The notes under the pieces were generated by a model. It was given only the letters and a program-made list of their open reading frames with translations. It was not told the origin of the DNA and searched no databases. Below are positions 1-6,438 of a stretch of 39,693 nt of DNA, piece after piece. The stretch's first letter is position 1. The number at the start of each line of letters is the position of its first letter. The position numbers and the translations under genes were made by a program. The DNA comes from RGIG6353 sp964558655 (GTDB taxonomy: Bacteria; Bacillota; Clostridia; Oscillospirales; SIG627), in contig CAZLEX010000015.1 of NCBI GenBank assembly GCA_964558655.1, positions 1 to 39,693 on the forward strand, given 5' to 3'.

Positions 1-136
1 TATAACGATAAAAAAGAAAGCCAAGTACATATTGCTTAAAATCCCAACCGTCAACGCTACCCCTCAAATCGTTTGCTATATTCCATATTGTGCGGTGAAG
101 CTCCGCACGCTCTTGTTCTTTTCTATTATCAATCAT
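1..136 (-). CDS. hsdM: Type I restriction-modification methyltransferase subunit HsdM, N-terminal fragment (cut by window edge)
   Basis: A reading frame on the minus strand starts at an ATG at 136 and runs off the left edge after 45 codons. The translated start contains KEQERAELHRTIWNIAND followed by LRGSVDGWDFKQYVLG, which is the highly conserved N-terminus of HsdM, the DNA N6-adenine methyltransferase subunit of type I restriction systems. A Shine-Dalgarno AGGAG lies 9 bases before the ATG. The methyltransferase motifs and the hsdS and hsdR genes would lie outside the window. A promoter of near-consensus shape sits about 190 bases upstream, giving a long leader. The family call rests on recognising the N-terminal block only; whether the gene is intact cannot be seen. 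Confidence 0.85.
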   Translation of the reverse strand, partial: MIDNRKEQERAELHRTIWNIANDLRGSVDGWDFKQYVLGFLFYRY

Positions 137-324
137 TTTGGAAATCTCCTTTTTCTAATATTTTCACAAAGTTTAAATGAAGAGTGAAGTTAGGGGAAAT
201 AGCTTAAGAGTAACCCCCAAAATCCGAACTTTCTTTGGCAATTTAGGTTTTTGTTTGTATTATACGCCAACATATGTTCTATAAAAAGGACTTTTTTCCT
301 TTTTATACAAATTCTTCTATCTGT

Positions 325-353
325 ATTATAGACGAAATGCGACAAAAAATCAA
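325..353 (-). promoter_or_regulatory. Putative sigma-A promoter for hsdM
   Basis: On the minus strand TTGATT (353-348) and TATAAT (330-325) are separated by 17 bases. It points at hsdM and would give a leader of about 180 bases. The leader contains a perfect 10-bp inverted repeat (ATAAAAAGGA / TCCTTTTTAT, near 282-307) of unknown role. Apart from this, I see no gene in the 137-470 interval. Confidence 0.55.
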
Positions 354-402
354 CAGCAAATTTAAGGCAAGGCATTTCGGATAAGATGTAAAATAACGAT
401 AC

Positions 403-440
403 AAAAAAATGAGGACAATTGTAATTGTCCTCATTTTTTT
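403..440 (-). terminator. Intrinsic terminator downstream of the zinc-ribbon membrane protein gene
   Basis: An almost uninterrupted inverted repeat, AAATGAGGACAATT / AATTGTCCTCATTT with a 2-base centre, is flanked by A-run and T-run. It works in either orientation in principle; it lies 30 bases past the stop of the minus-strand gene ending at 471. Confidence 0.8.
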
Positions 441-470
441 ATCTTTATTTTGTTACAACCCATTTTTTGC

Positions 471-878
471 TTAGAACAGTATGTTTATTTTCAGCTCTTT
501 ACCGCACTTCGGACATCTTGCCGTATGTTTTCCTCTTTTTCTCGGAAAGCGGAGAGTCGCATGGCACTCATGACATTTTCGGTATATGTGTTTTCTGTCG
601 CAAAGACGGGTTTTAAATGAAGAAAAGGCTTTTTTAACTTTAAATTTCATTGAAAGAAAGAAGGCGTTTTCTTTTTGCCTTGCGGCAATATTTCTTGAAA
701 AAAATCTGAAAAATGTCCAAATCAGTGTTGCGGAAAGCAAAAATAGGACAATTCTTGACTTGAAGAATAATTGAACAATAAGGAGTATGAGATAAAAAAT
801 CATACAGCCTTTGTAAAGATCGTCAGGTCCGTATCTCCCTTGCATAAATGTTGCCAGCTTATATCTCAGCCTATTCAT
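471..878 (-). CDS. Small membrane protein with C-terminal zinc-ribbon
   Basis: A 135-residue protein whose job I do not know. It has two hydrophobic segments (about residues 25-60), a basic linker, and a C-terminal zinc-ribbon with CHEC and CPKC pairs about 16 residues apart, likely cytoplasmic. The basic, conserved-looking N-terminus (LRYKLATFMQGRYG) resembles a family of small clostridial membrane proteins usually annotated only as hypothetical. An ATG two codons upstream (884) directly abuts the AGAGGT Shine-Dalgarno, so the ATG at 878, seven bases further on, is the better start. It lies downstream of the permease gene but has its own plausible promoter. Zinc binding is inferred from the cysteine spacing. 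Confidence 0.75.
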   Translation of the reverse strand: MNRLRYKLATFMQGRYGPDDLYKGCMIFYLILLIVQLFFKSRIVLFLLSATLIWTFFRFFSRNIAARQKENAFFLSMKFKVKKAFSSFKTRLCDRKHIYRKCHECHATLRFPRKRGKHTARCPKCGKELKINILF

Positions 879-952
879 TTCCATACCTCTTTTTCCGTTA
901 CATTAGAAAGCAGACGGCAAAACGCTTTTCGGTTCACCGTGCTTTTTATAAT

Positions 953-980
953 ATTATACTTATAAAAAAATAAAATTCAA
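953..980 (-). promoter_or_regulatory. Putative promoter for the zinc-ribbon membrane protein
   Basis: TTGAAT (980-975) and TATAAT (958-953) on the minus strand, 16 bases apart, in the gap between the permease and the small membrane protein gene. The surroundings are very A+T-rich, so a chance match is possible. Confidence 0.35.
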
Positions 981-996
981 TAAATGGAAAATTTGT

Positions 997-2100
997 TTAC
1001 AAAATACTTGCAAAAAGTACAAGAATTAAAAGCATTGAGAAATTGTAAGCCGAAAAAAGTCCGAGATAATAAAGAGTGCGGTGCTTATTGTGAGATGTGT
1101 ATTCTCGGAATGTAATAAGGCTTGCAAGAGAAGAAATTAAAGTTCCGAGTCCGCCTATGTTGACACCTATAAGTAAGTCTTTCCAATTTGAAGTAAAGTT
1201 TGCAAGCAATATGGCTGAGGGAACATTGCTTATTATTTGACATGAAAGAACACTGAATATAAGGGTGTTTTTTGAAAGCAACAGTTCAAAAAAATTTCTG
1301 ACGGGTTCGATGCGGGATAAGTTTCCCGAAAAAATAAAAAAGCAAACGAAAGTGAAAAGAAGTCCCCAGTCAACATCATGAAGAGCTTTTTTATCGATTA
1401 TTATAAGCGAAAGCGTTACGATTACGCAAACAATTGCCCAATGTATCACTCTGAATACGGAAAAGACGGCAAGGAAGAAAAGTACACCCAAAATCAGTGC
1501 ACGGCGTTTATCCAATTTGTGAGATTGAGAAGTTATGCTCAGAGTTCTCGAAGGGATTATTATAAGACACAGTAAAACAATTATTGCAATGGAAAGCAGA
1601 AAATGCGGGAGCATTGTCAGTGTAAAATCTTTTGTCGGTATGGAAAAATATGTGTAAAGATATAAATTTTGAGGATTACCGAAAGGAGTTAACATTCCGC
1701 CCAAATTCGCAGATATGTTTTGCAGTATGAAAACATGAGCCATATATTTTTCTTGCCCAGTGCTTTTTAGAACAAAATAACCGAGCGGAAGGAAAGTCAA
1801 AAGAGCCATGTCGTTTGCAATAAGCATGGATCCGAACAGGGTAATAAGAGACAGAGTCAAGACGGCACTTTTTAAATTTCCCGTTATTTTTACTGTGTTT
1901 TCCGCCAGAATTGCGAAAAAGTTGATGTTTTTAAGAGCACATACAACTGCTAATACGGAAAAAAGGCACGCAAGTGTTTTGAAATCAAAATAAGAAATCC
2001 ATTCTCTGTCGGGAACAATTACAAAAGATGTTGCGAGTGCGGCAATGAAAGAAATAAACGCAACCGTATTGTTTTTTATAAAATGTTTTAATGTATTCAT
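997..2100 (-). CDS. SLC13/ArsB/CitM-type anion permease
   Basis: A 367-residue polytopic membrane protein with roughly ten hydrophobic segments. Two half-repeats each carry the family-typical helix-break: the first around LIANDMALLTFLPLG and NLGGMLTPFGNPQNL, the second around NVPSAILLANFT followed by NIGGLGTLISSLASLI. This is the pattern of the citrate transporter/ArsB/NhaD superfamily (ion transporter superfamily). The substrate could be a di- or tricarboxylate, arsenite or another anion; no ArsA, ArsR or other arsenic gene lies nearby. It follows a sugar isomerase gene on the same strand, with a terminator hairpin immediately before its ribosome-binding site (AGAGG), so its expression is probably lower than that of the upstream gene. 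It is somewhat shorter than typical ArsB proteins of about 430 residues. Confidence 0.8.
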   Translation of the reverse strand: MNTLKHFIKNNTVAFISFIAALATSFVIVPDREWISYFDFKTLACLFSVLAVVCALKNINFFAILAENTVKITGNLKSAVLTLSLITLFGSMLIANDMALLTFLPLGYFVLKSTGQEKYMAHVFILQNISANLGGMLTPFGNPQNLYLYTYFSIPTKDFTLTMLPHFLLSIAIIVLLCLIIIPSRTLSITSQSHKLDKRRALILGVLFFLAVFSVFRVIHWAIVCVIVTLSLIIIDKKALHDVDWGLLFTFVCFFIFSGNLSRIEPVRNFFELLLSKNTLIFSVLSCQIISNVPSAILLANFTSNWKDLLIGVNIGGLGTLISSLASLITFREYTSHNKHRTLYYLGLFSAYNFSMLLILVLFASIL

Positions 2101-2110
2101 TATTTCCTCT

Positions 2111-2146
2111 AAAAAAATGTATCATAGCATAACTGCTATGATACAT
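2111..2146 (-). terminator. Intrinsic terminator/attenuator between isomerase and permease genes
   Basis: On the minus strand the 12-bp stem TGTATCATAGCA / TGCTATGATACA is followed by a run of seven Ts and then at once by the Shine-Dalgarno of the permease gene (start 2100). There is no room for a promoter between hairpin and gene, so the permease must depend on read-through. Confidence 0.85.
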
Positions 2147-2169
2147 CAAAATTAAAAAATTTTCAAGTA

Positions 2170-3015
2170 TTATTTTGCAAAAGAAAGAGCTTTTTCCATA
2201 CCGTCGTAAATGTGAGCGATAAAATCTTCAGCCGGTACATTATCGGGATCGGCATTGAAAAGTTCAGCGGAAACAGGACCGTCATATCCTGCTTTTTTTA
2301 GTGCGGGAATTACTTTTTCAAAATTCATATCGCCTTCAAAAAGTCCGCACCATTCTCCGCCCAAATGATAAGTCGATGTTTTTTTGAAATCTTTAACATG
2401 AACCTTTTTAATGTATTTTCCGATAACTTCAATCCACCATTCAGGGCGACCGAATTCAAGCATATTGCCCGCATCAAAGTAAATTCCGACAAGAGGATTG
2501 TCTATTGCTTCGATTACATATTTTGCGTCATGCGGTGAGAGGAAAAACTGATTCCAAACATTTTCTATTCCTATGTTTATATTGTTTTCTTTAATTTCGT
2601 TTTCCATACTTCTGAACAGATTAATCGTATTTTCAAAACTCTTTTCATATCCTGCATCGAGATCGAGACTTGTAACCACAAGAATCGTGTCGGCACCGAT
2701 TCCGCGAGCTATTTCGATTTGCTTTCTCATAACTTTTACAGCCTGAGCCGATTTTTGCGGATCATCGGAAGCAAAAGCACCGCATGACCAATATTTTCCG
2801 GTTGAAACGCTTTCAACCGCAACGCCGTGCTTTTTTATGAGTTCACGAACTTTTGCGTATGTTTTTTCGTCTGAATTAAAATTGAAGCTGTGCAATGCGT
2901 TCTCATCGTCAAGATTGAGTTCGATACATTCAAATCCTAATTTTTCCGCCATTGCGAAAACTTCTTCAAAAGTGTAACTGTTGGGAAATGCCCATGCGTT
3001 GATTGACTTTTTCAT
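2170..3015 (-). CDS. Sugar phosphate isomerase/epimerase (xylose-isomerase-like TIM barrel)
   Basis: A 281-residue cytoplasmic enzyme of the AP-endonuclease-2/xylose-isomerase-like TIM-barrel family, which interconverts keto-sugars or their phosphates at a divalent metal centre. Expected metal ligands are visible: E151 (IGIENVWN), D181 (IYFDAGN), H206 (KKVHVKDF) and E251 (VSAELFN). The spacing and the KxVHxKD block resemble L-ribulose-5-phosphate 3-epimerase and hexulose-6-phosphate isomerase relatives, but specificity cannot be read. The length is normal. It has its own promoter (TTGACA-N17-TAAACT) and a terminator after the stop, with the anion permease just beyond, so the pair may serve uptake and conversion of one substrate; that is inference. 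Confidence 0.85.
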   Translation of the reverse strand: MKKSINAWAFPNSYTFEEVFAMAEKLGFECIELNLDDENALHSFNFNSDEKTYAKVRELIKKHGVAVESVSTGKYWSCGAFASDDPQKSAQAVKVMRKQIEIARGIGADTILVVTSLDLDAGYEKSFENTINLFRSMENEIKENNINIGIENVWNQFFLSPHDAKYVIEAIDNPLVGIYFDAGNMLEFGRPEWWIEVIGKYIKKVHVKDFKKTSTYHLGGEWCGLFEGDMNFEKVIPALKKAGYDGPVSAELFNADPDNVPAEDFIAHIYDGMEKALSFAK

Positions 3016-3064
3016 GTTCTTTTATCTCCTTAAATTATCGGTAAATTGTATTTTCATTGAAAAT

Positions 3065-3093
3065 AGTTTACAACAAAAATTTAAATATGTCAA
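3065..3093 (-). promoter_or_regulatory. Promoter of the isomerase gene
   Basis: TTGACA (3093-3088) and TAAACT (3070-3065) on the minus strand with a 17-base spacer, about 50 bases before the start codon. The -35 is a perfect sigma-A match. Confidence 0.6.
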
Positions 3094-3147
3094 TAGATTA
3101 AAAAGGTTTTTAACAAACGCATAAAATACGCTGTTTATTCTGAAAAA

Positions 3148-3777
3148 TCATATCGGTTTTTCACTCTCAAATCGGGTGATCATTTCTCCGAGAAATTTGT
3201 CATATGCGTATTGTGCGACTTTGCCTTTTCCGTTTTCCCAAATAAGAGTGGTAACCGAAGCATTCGACGGAATCGGAGTGTCATGTATGATGTTGTCGTC
3301 ATTGTTGTTGTAATATGAAGGAATAAGCCTTATACAGCCGCCGTGAGTCGCAATGAGGACGGTTTTGCTATCGTTTTTTTTTGCAATTCTGTCGAGTGCT
3401 TTCCCAAACCGTTTTCTGACCGAATATACATTTTCTCCGTGAGGAGGTGTGTATTTAAAATCGTTTTTCCACAGTTCATATTCACTTTTCAGCTGTTCGA
3501 TTTTTACTCCTTCCCAATCTCCCAGAGAAGTTTCATCGAGATCGGCGTATTGAACAATTTTAATGTTTTGCTCTTTTACAATTGCAAAAGCCGTTTCGTA
3601 AGCCCGTGAAAGTGTACTTGAATAAGCGGCATCAAAATGAAAAGATTTTAAATATTCTGCGGTTTTTTCAGCCTGCCGAAGTCCGAACGGCGTTAATTTA
3701 ACATCACTCTTTCCGGCAAATGTTTTTTCGAGATTTGACTGACTTTGTCCGTGTCGGACTATTATAAGTGTTGTCAT
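3148..3777 (-). CDS. Histidine phosphatase family protein (phosphoglycerate-mutase-like)
   Basis: A 209-residue cytoplasmic phosphatase or mutase of the RHG branch. The N-terminal IIVRHGQSQSN places the phospho-accepting His at residue 9; the second catalytic His is in LIATHGG (around residue 145), and the acidic partner is in the LGDWEGV region. Members hydrolyse diverse phosphates (3-phosphoglycerate, cobalamin or nucleotide intermediates), so the substrate is unknown. A GGAGGTG ribosome-binding site precedes the ATG. A paralogue with the same start lies at 34462-35079 on the other strand. Upstream on the same strand is tRNA-Arg with its terminator; I see no clear promoter in the short gap. 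Confidence 0.85.
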   Translation of the reverse strand: MTTLIIVRHGQSQSNLEKTFAGKSDVKLTPFGLRQAEKTAEYLKSFHFDAAYSSTLSRAYETAFAIVKEQNIKIVQYADLDETSLGDWEGVKIEQLKSEYELWKNDFKYTPPHGENVYSVRKRFGKALDRIAKKNDSKTVLIATHGGCIRLIPSYYNNNDDNIIHDTPIPSNASVTTLIWENGKGKVAQYAYDKFLGEMITRFESEKPI

Positions 3778-3821
3778 ATATTCACCTCCGATGTGTTTTG
3801 GAGCAAAAAGAGTTTAGAGGT

Positions 3822-3861
3822 AAAAAGTAAGCCCCAAGAACATTTAAGCTCTTTGGGCTTT
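3822..3861 (-). terminator. Putative terminator after tRNA-Arg
   Basis: On the minus strand, right after the encoded CCA end of the tRNA, AAGCCCAAAGA and TTCTTGGGGCTT can pair with small bulges and are followed by ACTTTTTAC. The imperfect stem makes this moderately sure. Confidence 0.5.
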
Positions 3862-3937
3862 GGCCCACCCTACAGGACTCGAACCTGTCACCTTCAGAAT
3901 CGGAATCTGACACTCTATCCAGATGAGCTAAGGGTGG
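3861..3937 (-). tRNA. tRNA-Arg (anticodon CCG)
   Basis: A complete cloverleaf on the minus strand: acceptor stem CCACCCT / AGGGTGG, anticodon stem TCAGA / TCTGA around the 7-base loop TTCCGAT giving anticodon CCG (reads CGG), T-arm with GGTTCGAGTCC, discriminator G at 3864 and an encoded CCA (3863-3861). It begins only 23 bases after the stop of the D,D-carboxypeptidase gene on the same strand, with a small hairpin between, so it may be transcribed with it. Confidence 0.95.
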
Positions 3938-3942
3938 ATATA

Positions 3943-3960
3943 AGTGCCGGATACGGCACT
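3943..3960. other. Short inverted repeat between carboxypeptidase gene and tRNA-Arg
   Basis: AGTGCCG / CGGCACT with a 4-base loop lies in the 23-base gap between the stop codon and the tRNA 5' end. On the minus strand no T-run follows, so it is more likely a processing or spacer hairpin than a terminator. Confidence 0.5.
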
Positions 3961-5229
3961 TTAATGTTTTTTACTCTTTTTTTTGAAAAAAATGATACAG
4001 AAAAAGACGAGAACCAATGCTGTCAATACATATACGGCAATAGTCGTAATATTAAGAAAGCTTAAAAAAGGATTGTCGGAAATAACCGAAGAAGTCTTTT
4101 TGGCTTCGACACTTGAAACTGCATACAGAGGCAGTACAAAATCTTTGTCCGAAACAGAAACCGAAACAGTTCCCAGCTCAGTTCCGGCGGTAACCGGAGC
4201 TTTTACACTTTCCGGGATATTGTATGCGATTTTTATTTCTTCGTCAATCGCACAAAGATAAGTAAGTTCTTCCGATGAGCAAATTTGAACTTGAGATACC
4301 GCACCGTTTTCAACGGCAATTTCCGTAAGCGGTACGGATGGGGACACAAGCGACTTTAAAGAAAACTTCGCAAAAGCGTATTCGTGAAGATTAACCGCAT
4401 CGGTATAAGCCATATTCGAGAGATAATATTTATCTTTGTTCGCACCCAAAGTAACAAGCAAATAACTCTCATTGCCTTTTTGGGACAGAGTTATAAGACA
4501 TCTGCCGGCTTCGTCGGTGAAACCTGATTTTACTCCGGTACAATAGGCATAGTAACTGTCACTTGTAGGATTTTCTATGTCCATAGTCGTTTCAAAATAA
4601 CGCTCTGCCGATTTGTTGGTTGCGGGAATTGTGTAATTCCACTTAGATATGATATCACAAAAAGTTTCATTTTGCAAGGCAAATTTTGCAATAATTGCAA
4701 GATCTTGTGCAGTTGAGTAATGATTTTCGTCGTGAAGTCCGTGTGCATTTACAAAATGCGAATCGGTAGCACCCAACTCGGACGCCTTACGGTTCATTTC
4801 TTTTGCGAATTCTTCGACCGAGCCTGAAACACAGCAGGCGAGAGCGGTTGCACTGTCGCAGGCAGAGCGTATAAGTGTTGCATGAAGAAGATCTCTCACA
4901 CTTATAATTTCACCGGCTTTAAGCGATATGTTTGCGCCGCCTTGTTCGTATATGTCATCAAATATTCCCTGAGGGATTTCGTAAGTTTCATCTAAGTTCG
5001 AGAAATGTTCTATTGTGATTAAACAGGTCAATATTTTTGTAAGAGATGCAGGATATACTTTTTCACGGGAATCGATATCTATGATTACTCTTCCCGTTTC
5101 CAAATTCTCCATGTAAATATTTTCCGAATAAAAATCATCGGCTCTGTCATACATTGCTATTGAAGCCGGAGTAAAAGCTAAAATCAACAGTATTAAAAAT
5201 ATCGAAATAAGACGGGGGTATTTTTTCAT
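3961..5229 (-). CDS. D-alanyl-D-alanine carboxypeptidase (penicillin-binding protein, peptidase family S11)
   Basis: A 422-residue exported enzyme that trims the terminal D-alanine from peptidoglycan stem peptides. It has an N-terminal hydrophobic signal (residues 6-25), the catalytic SxxK as SLTK (S62, K65), the third motif as KSG (234-236, the KTG equivalent), a C-terminal beta-rich domain and a C-terminal membrane helix followed by a Lys-rich tail. The helix looks like a true transmembrane segment rather than an amphipathic anchor. The second motif, normally SxN, reads SAC (122-124), so the usual Asn is Cys. The gene starts one base after the stop of the polyprenyl synthase gene, and the two are surely one transcript. 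It may act in vegetative wall maturation or, like DacF/DacB, in sporulation; the sequence does not decide. Confidence 0.9.
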   Translation of the reverse strand: MKKYPRLISIFLILLILAFTPASIAMYDRADDFYSENIYMENLETGRVIIDIDSREKVYPASLTKILTCLITIEHFSNLDETYEIPQGIFDDIYEQGGANISLKAGEIISVRDLLHATLIRSACDSATALACCVSGSVEEFAKEMNRKASELGATDSHFVNAHGLHDENHYSTAQDLAIIAKFALQNETFCDIISKWNYTIPATNKSAERYFETTMDIENPTSDSYYAYCTGVKSGFTDEAGRCLITLSQKGNESYLLVTLGANKDKYYLSNMAYTDAVNLHEYAFAKFSLKSLVSPSVPLTEIAVENGAVSQVQICSSEELTYLCAIDEEIKIAYNIPESVKAPVTAGTELGTVSVSVSDKDFVLPLYAVSSVEAKKTSSVISDNPFLSFLNITTIAVYVLTALVLVFFCIIFFKKKSKKH

Positions 5230-5230
5230 A

Positions 5231-6319
5231 TTACAAACTTCTTTCCGACATAAAAAGAGCCCACTCTTTCAATGTCTCCAAATAAGACGAATCAGGCAAA
5301 ACGGACAGTTTTTTCAGTGCCTTTTCGGTGTATTCGTTTGCCAGAGACTTAACGGTTTCGATAGCACCTGTTTTTTCAAAAATCTTTTTTACATTTTCCG
5401 TATCTTCGTTTGAGGCACTGCGGTTTCCCACGACTTTTTCGATGAGTTTTCTTTCTTTTAAATCGCATCGGTTGTAAGCGTTTTGCAAAATTAAAGTTTT
5501 TTTGCCCTCTCGTATATCGGAACCTGTCGGTTTTCCGAGTTTCTTTTCATCGGCATTTATTCCCAAAATATCATCCTGTAACTGAAATGCCACACCGCAA
5601 AGATAGGCAAAATCGCTTAGAGCCGATACAAATCCGTTTTTTTCATCTGTACAGTCGAGAGCGAGCATAGCTCCGGCTTTTGCGGCGTAGGAAAAGAGAA
5701 CCGCGGTTTTCTTTTGCGTTATTGTCAGGTATTTGCCAAAATTTTCTTCCGATACGGAAAAGTCTTTTTCCATAAGTCCCGCACGGGTATCCAGAGTTTC
5801 TCCCTCCAATACTTCCGAAAGACATTCATTTTCCATCAATTGTGTGACTCCGATAACGGTTTTCGGAGAAAAAAGTTTACAATCCGCCGTTTTCAGCATC
5901 ATATTCACCGCTAAAGAATGAAGCATATCTCCCGAAAGTATGGCAACATCTCTTCCGTATTCGTCACATTTTGATTTTGAATATCCCTCTTGCGAAAACA
6001 TATCGCTTATCATTGTATGTACGCTTTTTCCGCCTCGTCTTACGGGATCGTTATCGATTATATCATCGTGTATTAAGGTAAAAGTGTGGAAAAGTTCGGT
6101 CGCACAGGCGGCGGGAATAACGGCTTTTTCATACTTTTCACCGCCGGCAACACACGCTGACAGTATTAATACGGCAGGCCTCAGACGCTTTCCGCCTCGC
6201 TTGAAGTATTCGAGGGTGCCTAACTTGAGTTCTTTCGGACGGATAAAGTCAAATGAAAATGTTTCAAAATATTCACGACAGTATTTTTCCGTTTTGTTTA
6301 AGTAATTTTGAAGAGTCAT
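5231..6319 (-). CDS. Polyprenyl diphosphate synthase (trans-isoprenyl, IspA/IdsA-like)
   Basis: A 362-residue all-alpha cytoplasmic enzyme that condenses isopentenyl diphosphate with an allylic diphosphate. Both Mg2+-binding Asp-rich regions are visible: DDIIDND at residues 85-91 with the substrate-binding RRGG after it, and LQDDILGI around 248. The upstream GGKRLRP block (residues 42-48) is also typical. The second region reads DDILG rather than the common DDxxD, a form I associate with IdsA-like enzymes. The chain length of the product (farnesyl, geranylgeranyl or longer) cannot be read safely. The ATG at 6319 follows GGGGAATAA. It is co-transcribed with the D,D-carboxypeptidase, which fits lipid-carrier supply for the cell wall. 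Confidence 0.88.
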   Translation of the reverse strand: MTLQNYLNKTEKYCREYFETFSFDFIRPKELKLGTLEYFKRGGKRLRPAVLILSACVAGGEKYEKAVIPAACATELFHTFTLIHDDIIDNDPVRRGGKSVHTMISDMFSQEGYSKSKCDEYGRDVAILSGDMLHSLAVNMMLKTADCKLFSPKTVIGVTQLMENECLSEVLEGETLDTRAGLMEKDFSVSEENFGKYLTITQKKTAVLFSYAAKAGAMLALDCTDEKNGFVSALSDFAYLCGVAFQLQDDILGINADEKKLGKPTGSDIREGKKTLILQNAYNRCDLKERKLIEKVVGNRSASNEDTENVKKIFEKTGAIETVKSLANEYTEKALKKLSVLPDSSYLETLKEWALFMSERSL

Positions 6320-6337
6320 TTATTCCCCTTTATGTTG

Positions 6338-6366
6338 TTGCACTTTTGACAAAATTGTGCTAAAAT
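6338..6366 (+). promoter_or_regulatory. Putative addB promoter
   Basis: TTGCAC (6338-6343) and TAAAAT (6361-6366) with a 17-base spacer on the plus strand, about 70 bases before the proposed addB start. Confidence 0.45.
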
Positions 6367-6438
6367 ATTTTTGGTTTTATTTTTCACGGTAAGTATATCA
6401 TAAAATTTTCATTAATTCAAGTATTGGGAGTGATTTGT

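Noticed and set aside
190..375. 61-codon frame on the minus strand upstream of hsdM
   Set aside because: It has no ribosome-binding site, its frame crosses the hsdM promoter, and the translation has no recognisable features.
3745..4065. 106-codon plus-strand frame
   Set aside because: It runs through tRNA-Arg and the end of the carboxypeptidase gene in antisense; a frame across a tRNA is not a gene.
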